Source: Bacillota bacterium (lineage in GTDB: Bacteria; Bacillota; Clostridia; Acetivibrionales; DSM-1351). From it: 22,929 nucleotides of DNA. Shown here in pieces: positions 7,409 to 14,535 of this stretch. Below the pieces are notes generated by a model that had not been told where the DNA came from, did no database searches, and worked only from the letters and a program-made list of their open reading frames with translations. The position numbers and the translations under genes are program-made. Location of the stretch: assembly GCA_023393115.1 (NCBI GenBank), contig JAEWMS010000080.1, positions 1-22,929 on the forward strand, given 5' to 3'. Each line of letters begins with the position of its first letter. Position 1 is the stretch's first letter.

Positions 7409-8517
7409 TAAGTGACTACACTTCCTTCAATTACCCTGTAATAATTGCAGTTTTCACTAAGGGTACTTCTGAAATTACTATCACTAGTACAGGTTATAAA
7501 AGTCTGAACCTTTGTAATACTGTCCATTAAATATCTTTGCCGATTATCATCAAGTTCAGACATCACATCATCCAATAATAATACAGGATACTCCCCTGTT
7601 TCCTTATAAATCAATTCAATCTCAGCAATTTTTAAAGATAATACGGCAGATCTCTGCTGACCCTGAGATCCATAAGTTTTAAGACTTTTTTGATTGATTG
7701 AAATATCAAAATCATCTCTATGGGGACCTACTGTAGTAAACCCAAGGGCAATATCTCTTGTAAGACTCTTTTCCAATGTCATAATATACTTGTCAATTAT
7801 GCTACTTTTATTAATATCTTCACCTATATGAAAACTAGAATCATAATTAAAAGATATTATTTCTTTTTCTACAGTAAGATATTTATGTTGATTTTGGGCA
7901 AGCATTGACAAAGACCTGGCAAAATTCTTACGGGAAATAATTATTGAGGCTGCTACCTCAGCCAATTTAGTATTCCAGATTTCCATAGTGTCTAGTAAAG
8001 CTGAATTTGAACTTACGGATTTTAGTAGAGTATTTCGCTGCTTAAGAATTTTTGTCAGTAACTGAAGGTCGTAAAAATACGATGGCTTTATTTGACTAAG
8101 TGTTATATCAACAAATCTTCTTCTCTCCTGTGGACCTTGTTTAACAATTAACAAATCCTCAGGAGAAAAGATTACTGCATATAAATTTCCCATTAAAGCC
8201 CCAATTTTCAGTATGGGGATTTCATTAATTTTTATTTGCTTTTTGTGATCTGTTAAATAAGATATACTTATATTTTTATCTAAACCGGTATTTTTAACAA
8301 AGGTTTCAACTTGAAAGGAATTACAGCCGAATTTAATAAGTTCAGCATCCTTCGAAGTCCTGTGCGAACGTCCGGAGGCGCATAAATAAATGGCTTCAAG
8401 GATGTTGGTTTTTCCCTGGCCATTATCACCATAAATAATATTGAAGCGATCAGAAAATAATATTCCGGTATCACTATGATTCCTAAAATTCTCTAATTTC
8501 AAGCTTTTAACAATCAC
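7408..8517 (-). CDS. recF: DNA replication and repair protein RecF
   Basis: RecF is an SMC-like ATPase that binds DNA gaps and, with RecO and RecR, loads RecA. The 369-residue protein is of normal length. It shows Walker A GDNGQGKT (30-37), an ABC-type signature YGSQGQQRSAVLSLK and Walker B PVLLLDDVMSELD in the C-terminal third. The start codon is GTG at 8517, with AGAGGTAG 4-5 bases upstream. It follows rlbA by 39 bp in the dnaA-dnaN-rlbA-recF order typical of Bacillota. Confidence 0.97.
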   Translation of the reverse strand: MIVKSLKLENFRNHSDTGILFSDRFNIIYGDNGQGKTNILEAIYLCASGRSHRTSKDAELIKFGCNSFQVETFVKNTGLDKNISISYLTDHKKQIKINEIPILKIGALMGNLYAVIFSPEDLLIVKQGPQERRRFVDITLSQIKPSYFYDLQLLTKILKQRNTLLKSVSSNSALLDTMEIWNTKLAEVAASIIISRKNFARSLSMLAQNQHKYLTVEKEIISFNYDSSFHIGEDINKSSIIDKYIMTLEKSLTRDIALGFTTVGPHRDDFDISINQKSLKTYGSQGQQRSAVLSLKIAEIELIYKETGEYPVLLLDDVMSELDDNRQRYLMDSITKVQTFITCTSDSNFRSTLSENCNYYRVIEGSVVT

Positions 8518-8556
8518 TTTACTACCTCTGTAAGCTGACGTAAACTACAATCTAAA

Positions 8557-8769
8557 TTATTTTTGAAGAACCTGATACTTTTTGTTTTCAAATTCTACAA
8601 TATCACCGTTTCTCAGCTTTTTTCCGCGCTGTATTTCTATATTTCCATTAACCTTTACAAAGCCATCGACTATAAAGCCCTTAGCCATGGCTCCATTATC
8701 AACTGCACCCGCCCACTTCAAAAACTGGTCCAGTTTAATATACTCGGTGTTTATTTCTACGATTTCCAT
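8557..8769 (-). CDS. rlbA: S4-domain protein RlbA (YaaA), ribosome maturation
   Basis: This 70-residue protein is almost entirely one S4 RNA-binding domain: IKLDQFLKWAGAVDNGAMAK at residues 11-30, then KVNGNIEIQRGKKLRNGDIVEF. The position between dnaN and recF and the size match YaaA of B. subtilis, which takes part in late 50S assembly and was renamed RlbA. GGAGG lies 3 bases before the ATG. It is 41 bp after dnaN and in the same transcription unit. Confidence 0.9.
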   Translation of the reverse strand: MEIVEINTEYIKLDQFLKWAGAVDNGAMAKGFIVDGFVKVNGNIEIQRGKKLRNGDIVEFENKKYQVLQK

Positions 8770-8810
8770 TTATCCTCCGAACTGGTACAATTATTTAACT
8801 TACCGTACTT

Positions 8811-9911
8811 CTATATTCTAACAGCCTGAACCAGATAAGCAAATTCGTTGTTATTTTCTACAACTGGTCTTAACGTACATGGAGCATTAGTGGTTATAAA
8901 ATATATGGTTGCCCTATCTTCATCAATTGCTTTTAAAGCATCAATTAAATAAGCAGGATTATAACCTATTTCAAGATTATTTCCTTCTATTTCAACTTTT
9001 ATTTCTTCACGAACTGCACCAAGCTCGGCATTTGAGGTTATGACTATTCTGTCATTTCCAATAGAAAGCTTTACAGGGCTATTTTTATCATTCATTGAAA
9101 TAAGGGATGCTCTTTCAAGACTTGATTGAAATTCTTTTATATTGATTATTACCTTTGTTTCAAATTCCTTATTTAACAAACTGTTGTAATTTAAGAATTT
9201 TCCTTCAATCAATCTGGAAACTATTCTCCAGGACTGTGCATCAAATACTATCTGGTTGTTTGAGTTGTAAATGAAAACTTCTTCATCACCTGCTTGAAGA
9301 ATTTTTGATATTTCATTCAAGGTTTTTCCAGGTACAATTACACTAAAATCCCCGATTTCGGTATCAAGCATTTTTCTGCGTAAGGCTAGTCTGAATCCAT
9401 CTATAGATACTACAACAAGTTCATTGTCCTTAACTTCTATAAGTGATCCGGTTAAAACAGGTCTATTTTCATCAGATCCCACAGCAAATACAGTCTGTCT
9501 AATCATATCCTTTAATTTACCCTGTGTCAAAGTTAAAACATTTTCTTTGTCAACCTTAGGTAAAGCAGGATAGCCGTTAGGATTTATACCTTTTATTTCG
9601 AAATGAGAGTTTTCACATTCTACAACAACAAGATTATTATCTTTAACCTCTATAAGTACTTCCGAGTCTGGTAGCCTTCTTACAATGTCACCAAATATTT
9701 TAGAGTTGATAACAATTGAACCAGATTCTCTGATATCTGCTTCAACAAAACACTCTATACCTATTTCAAGATCATTTCCTGTCAGTTTGAATTTATCCTC
9801 GGCATTTAAAAGTATTCCTTCTAGTATAGGTAAAGTTGTTTTTGTTGATACAGCTTTTTGTACTATATTTATACCGTTAAGTAAATTTTCCTTTGAGCAA
9901 ATAATTTTCAT
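8811..9911 (-). CDS. dnaN: DNA polymerase III sliding clamp (beta subunit)
   Basis: DnaN forms the ring-shaped dimer that tethers DNA polymerase III and many clamp-binding repair proteins to DNA. At 366 residues it has the length of the three-domain clamp. The N-terminus MKIICSKENLLNGINIVQKAV, the middle PVLTGSLIEVKDNELVVVSIDGFRLA and the C-terminal FAYLVQAVRI are family features; the last segments form the partner-binding pocket. The ribosome site GGAGG is 5 bases before the ATG. It is the first gene after the dnaA-dnaN part of oriC and is probably driven both from dnaA and from its own promoter near 10095-10124. Confidence 0.98.
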   Translation of the reverse strand: MKIICSKENLLNGINIVQKAVSTKTTLPILEGILLNAEDKFKLTGNDLEIGIECFVEADIRESGSIVINSKIFGDIVRRLPDSEVLIEVKDNNLVVVECENSHFEIKGINPNGYPALPKVDKENVLTLTQGKLKDMIRQTVFAVGSDENRPVLTGSLIEVKDNELVVVSIDGFRLALRRKMLDTEIGDFSVIVPGKTLNEISKILQAGDEEVFIYNSNNQIVFDAQSWRIVSRLIEGKFLNYNSLLNKEFETKVIINIKEFQSSLERASLISMNDKNSPVKLSIGNDRIVITSNAELGAVREEIKVEIEGNNLEIGYNPAYLIDALKAIDEDRATIYFITTNAPCTLRPVVENNNEFAYLVQAVRI

Positions 9912-9956
9912 GGGTACCTCCGATATTTTTAAATATAATTAAAAGAATAAAAAAAG

Positions 9957-9971
9957 TAATAATAGTAGTAA
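9957..9971 (+). other. DnaA-trio-like tract and AT-rich unwinding region
   Basis: The plus strand reads TAA TAA TAG TAG TAA, five consecutive triplets which, read 3' to 5', follow the (G/A)AT pattern of DnaA-trios described in the basal unwinding system of B. subtilis. A consensus-like DnaA box (9985-9993) lies 13 bp to the dnaA side. A very AT-rich tract (about 9920-9956) lies on the dnaN side. Order and polarity fit the place where the duplex opens. Confidence 0.6.
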
Positions 9972-9984
9972 GTGCTGTTAGAAC

Positions 9985-10140
9985 TGTGAATAACTTCTGT
10001 AATTCAGGAATACAAACAGTTTGAAACTGTTAATTATTTGTTGAAAATATGTACTGTTTTATTAACAAAAAAACTAAGTTATCCAAAACTCTAAGTTATA
10101 CACAAAGTTTAATCACCAAATCAACAAAAACTGTGAATAA
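9985..10140. other. oriC: oriC, dnaA-dnaN part: DnaA-box cluster
   Basis: The 247-bp dnaA-dnaN gap carries DnaA boxes (consensus TTATNCACA). On the minus strand TTATTCACA lies at 9985-9993 and at 10132-10140. On the plus strand TTATACACA lies at 10096-10104. Weaker sites are TTATTAACA (10059-10067) and TTATCCAAA (10079-10087). Together with the trio tract at 9957-9971 this is the unwinding half of a bipartite Bacillota origin. Confidence 0.85.
10095..10124 (-). promoter_or_regulatory. Possible dnaN promoter
   Basis: On the minus strand TTGATT (10119-10124) is followed after 18 bp by TATAAC (10095-10100). The -10 overlaps the DnaA box at 10096-10104, so DnaA binding could repress it. Confidence 0.35.
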
Positions 10141-10158
10141 AATTTGATTTTTATAAAA

Positions 10159-11481
10159 TTAATTCCCAACTATATTCTTTTTTATATCTTCGATTGTTCT
10201 TCTTAGTTCAGCACTATTAGCCATGTCCTGACTTATTTTTTCGCAGGCATGGATTACTGTTGTATGATCACGGCCACCAAACTCGTCACCAACTTTAGGC
10301 AAAGACATATCTGTCATTTCCCTACATAGGTACATGGCAATCTGACGTGGAAAAGATACATCTCTGGATCTTCTCTTGGATTTAAGTTCATCTGTTTTAA
10401 GATGGAAGTAACGAGAAACAGCTTCCTGAATAGTTTTTGAATTAATAACAACTGCTTTACTGTTGTTAAACATATCCTTTAAGGCTTCAATTGCCATATC
10501 TACGTTGATTTTGTTTTCAGTCAGGGTTGAATATGCAATTACCCTGTTCATTGCACCTTCCAGTTCACGAATGTTGGATGCAACCTTGTCGGCAATGAAA
10601 ACCATAACATCATCAGGCACATCAAGGTTTTCCAACTGAGCCTTTTTACGAAGAATAGCAATTCTTGTTTCAAGGTCGGGTGGAGCAATATCTGCGATAA
10701 GACCCCATTCAAATCTCGATCTAAGTCGTTCTTCGAGAGTCGTTATATCTTTAGGAGGCTTATCACTCGAGATAATGATCTGCTTATTTGCTTCATACAA
10801 AGCATTAAAGGTATGGAAAAACTCTTCCTGAGTTCTTTCTTTACCACCGATAAACTGAATATCGTCAATGAGAAGTAAATCAATATTTCTATACTTGTAT
10901 CTGAATTCTTCATTTTTGTCATCTCTAATTGCATTAATCAATTCATTAGTGAACTTCTCAGAGGAGACATATAATACTTTAAGTGAAGGATTCTGACTTA
11001 AAACAAAATGTCCTATGGCGTGCATAAGGTGAGTTTTACCAAGTCCAACTCCCCCATACAAAAATAAAGGATTATATGCTTTTGCAGGTGCTTCAGAAAC
11101 TGCTAAAGAAGCAGCATGCGCGAACCTGTTTCCATTTCCTATTACAAAAGTGTCAAATGTATACTTAGGATTTAAGAATGAACCTGAAGAATCCTCAGTA
11201 TATTCTTGTACTGCAGGTTTAGCAGGTGTTTGTGAAGGAGTTGAAAAATAAATATTATAATCCTTGTGGGTTAATTGTCTTAGTGCGTTTTTAATTAAGT
11301 AAGAATATCTTGATTCAAGTATTCCTTTTTGAAAATCAGCAGGAACTCCTAAAGTAATTGTATTGGAATCCATAGACATAGGCTCAATAGTAAGAATCCA
11401 GGTATTAAAACTGATTTCTGTCATTTCCCCTTTTAATAATTCCAATGTTCGATTCCATATATCATTTAGTTGTACATTCAT
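10159..11481 (-). CDS. dnaA: Chromosomal replication initiator DnaA
   Basis: DnaA binds DnaA boxes in oriC and opens the duplex in its ATP form. The 440-residue protein has domain I (about 1-80), a short linker, an AAA+ domain with Walker A GGVGLGKT (143-150) and Walker B LLLIDDIQ (202-209), and the DNA-binding domain IV with the signature DHTTVIHACEKI (405-416). The ATG at 11481 is chosen because AAGGTGG lies about 10 bases upstream; the ATG nine codons earlier lacks a ribosome site. It is the first gene of the minus-strand cluster, with oriC DnaA boxes on both sides, which fits autoregulation. Between it and rpmH lie 666 bp of origin DNA. Confidence 0.98.
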   Translation of the reverse strand: MNVQLNDIWNRTLELLKGEMTEISFNTWILTIEPMSMDSNTITLGVPADFQKGILESRYSYLIKNALRQLTHKDYNIYFSTPSQTPAKPAVQEYTEDSSGSFLNPKYTFDTFVIGNGNRFAHAASLAVSEAPAKAYNPLFLYGGVGLGKTHLMHAIGHFVLSQNPSLKVLYVSSEKFTNELINAIRDDKNEEFRYKYRNIDLLLIDDIQFIGGKERTQEEFFHTFNALYEANKQIIISSDKPPKDITTLEERLRSRFEWGLIADIAPPDLETRIAILRKKAQLENLDVPDDVMVFIADKVASNIRELEGAMNRVIAYSTLTENKINVDMAIEALKDMFNNSKAVVINSKTIQEAVSRYFHLKTDELKSKRRSRDVSFPRQIAMYLCREMTDMSLPKVGDEFGGRDHTTVIHACEKISQDMANSAELRRTIEDIKKNIVGN

Positions 11482-11574
11482 GTTATTTCGCCCACCTTGG
11501 TTAATCATAATAAGTAAATTATCAAGCGTTTATTATCATGCTGGTACTACAAAAGAGCTACTGGATGCTGACGT

Positions 11575-11604
11575 GTTATATCTAAATAAAAATCAAAAAA
11601 ACAA
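11575..11604 (-). promoter_or_regulatory. Possible dnaA promoter
   Basis: On the minus strand TTGTTT (11599-11604) is followed after 18 bp by TATAAC (11575-11580), giving a leader of roughly 85 bases to the dnaA ATG. The -35 match is weak. AT-rich DNA produces many such pairs, so this is tentative. Confidence 0.35.
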
Positions 11605-11789
11605 AAAAATAAAAACCATAATAAAACATATACATTGTATGTATATAGGAGCTCTGAATTGGTTATTTTAAATTTACCAATTGTGCATATATATTACACG
11701 GACTCCTTGTAGATATTATCGTTTTTTATCCTAAGTAAAGCATTTAGATAATTAATCTTTTGTAAACTGGATAAACTTATAATAAAAAG
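11605..11789. other. Non-coding origin DNA with two dyads
   Basis: This part of the dnaA-rpmH gap has no gene. It holds an 8-bp stem with a 3-base loop (11628-11646, ATATACAT/ATGTATAT) and a 7-bp inverted repeat AATTGGT/ACCAATT with a long loop at about 11658-11683. On the minus strand the first dyad is followed by T-rich DNA, but its stem is only A/T-rich and weak. No protein-binding role can be assigned. Confidence 0.4.
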
Positions 11790-11924
11790 TTATTAACAAC
11801 CTTTAAGCTCAAAAGCACAGGTTATCAACAAGTATTAATAAATATATCAGAGTTTTGTGGAAAATTCAATACGAAAAAGTGAAGATATCCACAAAAAAAT
11901 ATTTTTTTGCATGATATATCCACA
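11790..11924. other. oriC: oriC, dnaA-rpmH part: DnaA-box cluster
   Basis: Five DnaA-box-like nonamers lie within 135 bp: TTATTAACA (11790-11798), TTATCAACA (11822-11830), TTTTCCACA on the minus strand (11856-11864), ATATCCACA (11885-11893) and ATATCCACA (11916-11924). Each differs from TTATCCACA by one or two bases. The cluster lies between divergent dnaA and rpmH, the usual place of the upstream half of a bipartite Bacillota origin. The surrounding DNA to 12048 is AT-rich and gene-free. Confidence 0.85.
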
Positions 11925-12048
11925 GGCTATATAGTAAATACTAATACTAGTAACTAGATATTGAAATTTATATAACAAATTCACCATATATTGATTTTAT
12001 CCGTTAAAAAAATAAAAAATATACAAAAATATACGAATATTAATAGCC

Positions 12049-12078
12049 TTGACAGTTTGAAAAGTATTAATATATAAT
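12049..12078 (+). promoter_or_regulatory. Strong sigma-A promoter of the rpmH operon
   Basis: Perfect -35 TTGACA (12049-12054) and perfect -10 TATAAT (12073-12078) are separated by 18 bp. The leader to the rpmH ATG is about 63 bases. It should drive rpmH and, through readthrough of the attenuator at 12282, the downstream genes. Confidence 0.88.
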
Positions 12079-12147
12079 AGGTCTGGTGTCTTTAAAAGAA
12101 AAACACTTTTAAGTTTATATAAAGGAAATCAGATCGGGGGTGTACCA

Positions 12148-12282
12148 ATGTTAAGAACATATCAACCTAAAAAAAGACATGCTAAGAAGGAACACGGCTT
12201 CAGAAAGAGAATGAGCACAGCAAATGGAAGAAAAGTATTAAGAAGACGTAGAGCAAAAGGAAGAAAGGTTCTTTCAGCATAA
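12148..12282 (+). CDS. rpmH: 50S ribosomal protein L34
   Basis: This 44-residue, very basic protein begins MLRTYQPKKRHAKKEHGFRK and ends GRKVLRRRRAKGRKVLSA. It is a full-length L34, a structural protein of the large ribosomal subunit. A GGGGGTG ribosome site lies about 5 bases before the ATG. It is the first gene of the plus-strand rpmH-rnpA cluster beside oriC and is preceded by a near-ideal promoter. A terminator-like hairpin follows directly, so it is probably expressed above the genes behind it. Confidence 0.98.
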   Translation: MLRTYQPKKRHAKKEHGFRKRMSTANGRKVLRRRRAKGRKVLSA

Positions 12283-12310
12283 GACCGCATAATTGTGGTC
12301 TTTTTCTTTA
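12282..12310 (+). terminator. Attenuator/terminator between rpmH and rnpA
   Basis: An 8-bp stem (12282-12289 with 12294-12301, one G-T pair) with a TAAT loop is followed by TTTTTCTTT. It starts at the rpmH stop codon. Since no clear promoter precedes rnpA, partial readthrough is likely, which would set a high L34 to RnpA ratio. Confidence 0.75.
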
Positions 12311-12388
12311 AAACTGCGTTCGGATAATGCTTTGACCTCAGACCTGCTATTTTCTGTTGGGCATAAATAAATTTTAAGGTAGTATGGT

Positions 12389-12754
12389 ATGAGAAAAATT
12401 GTTACTTTAAAAAAGAATTATGAATTTTCAAGAGTTTTTAATAAGGGATCTTTTTATGTTGGAAGGAATATAACAATGTATATCCTTCCAAATAAATCCC
12501 ACTCAAACAGGATTGGACTTTCAGTTTCAAAGAAAGCCGGAAAGGCTGTTGTTAGAAACAGAAAGAAAAGACTGATCCGTGAATGTTACAGACATTACGA
12601 GGAATATATAAAAAACGGATATGATATTGTAATTGCGGCGCGAAGTGACGAGAAAGTTCCGAATTATGGAGCATTGTTAAAGGAGTTCAAATATCTGCTA
12701 AAAAAGCTCCAGATTCTAGATCAGGAGAAATACGATTGTTCAAAAGAGCTTTAG
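12389..12754 (+). CDS. rnpA: Ribonuclease P protein component
   Basis: RnpA is the small basic protein that helps the RNase P RNA cut 5' leaders from tRNA precursors. The 121-residue protein has the usual start (LKKNYEFSRVFNKG) and the conserved RNR motif RNRKKRLIRE (56-65) that contacts the RNA. It ends inside the next gene: the last 19 bp overlap yidD, so the two are translationally coupled. It lies between rpmH and yidD, as in most bacteria. Confidence 0.96.
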   Translation: MRKIVTLKKNYEFSRVFNKGSFYVGRNITMYILPNKSHSNRIGLSVSKKAGKAVVRNRKKRLIRECYRHYEEYIKNGYDIVIAARSDEKVPNYGALLKEFKYLLKKLQILDQEKYDCSKEL

Positions 12755-12951
12755 TTTTAGTAATAAGGTTTTATCAAAGGTTTATATCACCTCTTAAAAT
12801 GAAGCCTACATGCAGGTTTTATCCTTCATGTTCACAATATGCCATTGAAGCTGTTATGAAGTATGGGTGTTTAAAAGGCAGCTATTTGGCCATAAAAAGG
12901 ATATTAAAGTGTCATCCCTTTCACCCGGGAGGGTTTGACCCTGTGAAATAG
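12736..12951 (+). CDS. yidD: Membrane protein insertion efficiency factor YidD
   Basis: This 71-residue protein has an N-terminal amphipathic/hydrophobic helix (FKRALVLVIRFYQRFISPL), the family core CRFYPSCSQYAIEAV (26-40) and the HPGGFDPV ending (63-70). YidD assists YidC-dependent insertion of membrane proteins. The start is TTG at 12736, with AGGAG 8 bases upstream, inside the end of rnpA. It lies directly before yidC. Confidence 0.93.
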   Translation: MFKRALVLVIRFYQRFISPLKMKPTCRFYPSCSQYAIEAVMKYGCLKGSYLAIKRILKCHPFHPGGFDPVK

Positions 12952-12976
12952 ATCGAATAGACTATAGGAGAGAAAC

Positions 12977-13816
12977 ATGGGATTTTTAGATTTTATCGCT
13001 AAGCCGCTTGGCCAATTCCTTTATTGGATATATAATACAGTGGCTTTTGAAAACTATGGACTGGCTATTATTATTTTCACTATAATTGTAAGGGCTGCTA
13101 TGATGCCTCTTACTTTGAAACAGTACAAATCAAGTGCTGAGATGCAAAAGGTTCAACCTCTTATTAAGGAAATCCAAAGAAAGTATGCCAATGATAAACA
13201 AAAACTGAATGAAGAAACAATGAAGCTATACCAGGAGCATAAAATAAATCCGGCCGGCGGCTGTCTTCCTTTACTGATCCAGATGCCTATATTGCTCGCT
13301 CTGTGGCAGGTAATTACAAGACCTCTTTATTTTATGTTGAAGTTTTCACAGGATAAGCTTGATACTCTTGCTAGTCAAGCAGGAGTATTAAAACATACGT
13401 ATAAAGAAATTGAAACCATTACTTATTTTATTAAAAACGGCCAGGGTAGCGAAGTAGGAAATCTGAACATGTTTTTCCCCAGTCAAGGTGGAATTAATCT
13501 TGGATCAATACCTACCTATCACCTTGATCAACTTACAGCAGACCCCATGAAAATCTGGCTGCTTTTATTGGTAGCTATAGCCGTAACAACTACCTTTATT
13601 ACGGCACGACTGTCAATGCCAAAAACAACTGATAAAGCAGCCAACCCAATGGGAAACAGCATGTTGTATGTATCTCCCATAATGACATTAATTTTTTCCT
13701 TCCAATTCCCTGCAGGTCTAGCATTATATTGGATTGCTGGTAACATTTTTGCAATTGGACAGCAACTCTATGTTAATAAATATGTCCTTAAAAAGAAGGA
13801 GGTAGAGAGTAAATAA
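12977..13816 (+). CDS. yidC: Membrane protein insertase YidC (SpoIIIJ/Oxa1 family)
   Basis: YidC inserts and folds membrane proteins with or without the Sec translocon. The 279-residue protein has an N-terminal helix, a conserved first core segment with Arg39 (AIIIFTIIVRAAMMPLT), a cytoplasmic charged hairpin (about 50-90) and membrane segments near 97-117, 187-210 and 225-262. An unusually visible extracellular stretch of about 65 residues (120-185) lies between core segments. It has no lipobox cysteine at the N-terminus, unlike Bacillus SpoIIIJ. AGGAG lies 7 bases before the ATG. Its stop overlaps the khpB ATG by one base (TAATG). Confidence 0.95.
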   Translation: MGFLDFIAKPLGQFLYWIYNTVAFENYGLAIIIFTIIVRAAMMPLTLKQYKSSAEMQKVQPLIKEIQRKYANDKQKLNEETMKLYQEHKINPAGGCLPLLIQMPILLALWQVITRPLYFMLKFSQDKLDTLASQAGVLKHTYKEIETITYFIKNGQGSEVGNLNMFFPSQGGINLGSIPTYHLDQLTADPMKIWLLLLVAIAVTTTFITARLSMPKTTDKAANPMGNSMLYVSPIMTLIFSFQFPAGLALYWIAGNIFAIGQQLYVNKYVLKKKEVESK

Positions 13817-14448
13817 TGGCTTATAGTATAGAGAAAACAGGTAAAACCGTTCAGGAGGCCATTTCTGCTGCATTGTCAGAGTTGAATCTCAATCAAGAAG
13901 ATGTTGAGATAGAGATTTTGGATGAAGGAAATAAAGGCATCTTCGGTATTATTGGTTCAAAGGTTGCTAAAATTAGAGCAACTGTTAAGGAAGTTGAAGA
14001 AACAAGCCGTGGTGATATTGCATCAGATTTTTTATACACAATTCTGAACAATATGGGTGTTGACGCTGAAATTTCTGTAAATGAAGATGAGGAAAGCATA
14101 GTAATAGATGTAAATGGTGATGATATAGGTATAATTATCGGCCGCAGAGGAGAAACAATGGATTCTCTGCAATATTTGACCAGTTTGGTGATAAATAAAG
14201 GCTATGATGATTACAAAAGAGTAATTTTAAATGTAGAAAACTACAGGCAAAAGAGAGAGGAAACTCTGGTTAAACTTGCTAACAGATTGGCAGAGAAGGT
14301 TGTTAAGTATAAGAAACCAGTTACCCTTGAACCAATGAACCCTTATGAGAGAAGAATAATTCACTCAACTCTCCAGGGACATAAATATGTTGAAACCTAT
14401 AGTACAGGGGAAGAACCAAAAAGAAAAGTAGTTATAACATTAAAATAA
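13816..14448 (+). CDS. khpB: RNA-binding protein KhpB (Jag/EloR)
   Basis: This 210-residue protein has the three domains of Jag/KhpB: an N-terminal Jag domain (about 1-55, with GNKGIFGIIGSKVAKI), a KH domain with the GxxG loop IIGRRGE (about 111-117), and a C-terminal R3H domain with ERRIIHSTLQ. KhpB pairs with KhpA and binds many RNAs; in streptococci it affects cell elongation and division. The linker between the Jag and KH domains is short. The ATG overlaps the yidC stop codon by one base, which indicates coupled translation. A terminator-like stem follows 15 bp behind the stop. Confidence 0.94.
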   Translation: MAYSIEKTGKTVQEAISAALSELNLNQEDVEIEILDEGNKGIFGIIGSKVAKIRATVKEVEETSRGDIASDFLYTILNNMGVDAEISVNEDEESIVIDVNGDDIGIIIGRRGETMDSLQYLTSLVINKGYDDYKRVILNVENYRQKREETLVKLANRLAEKVVKYKKPVTLEPMNPYERRIIHSTLQGHKYVETYSTGEEPKRKVVITLK

Positions 14449-14463
14449 ATATGTTTCCCTTTG

Positions 14464-14515
14464 AAATGGTTTGAGGAGTATATTCCTTGAACCATTTTGT
14501 GTTATTTTAATTTTA
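14464..14515 (+). terminator. Terminator-like hairpin between khpB and mnmE
   Basis: A continuous 14-bp stem (14464-14477 with 14484-14497, two G-U pairs) with a GTATAT loop is followed by a U-rich tract to about 14515. It lies mid-cluster, so it could end or attenuate the rpmH-khpB transcript before mnmE. Confidence 0.65.
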
Positions 14516-14535
14516 TACCTTGAAATGGAGTTTAT

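Noticed and set aside
11363..11671. 102-codon plus-strand frame overlapping the dnaA start
   Set aside because: It is antisense to the dnaA 5' coding region, and the rest runs through AT-rich origin DNA with no protein-like pattern.
12905..12935. CCCGGG within yidD as a Noc binding site
   Set aside because: Only the six-base centre fits; the flanking ATTT/AAAT arms are absent and it lies inside coding sequence.
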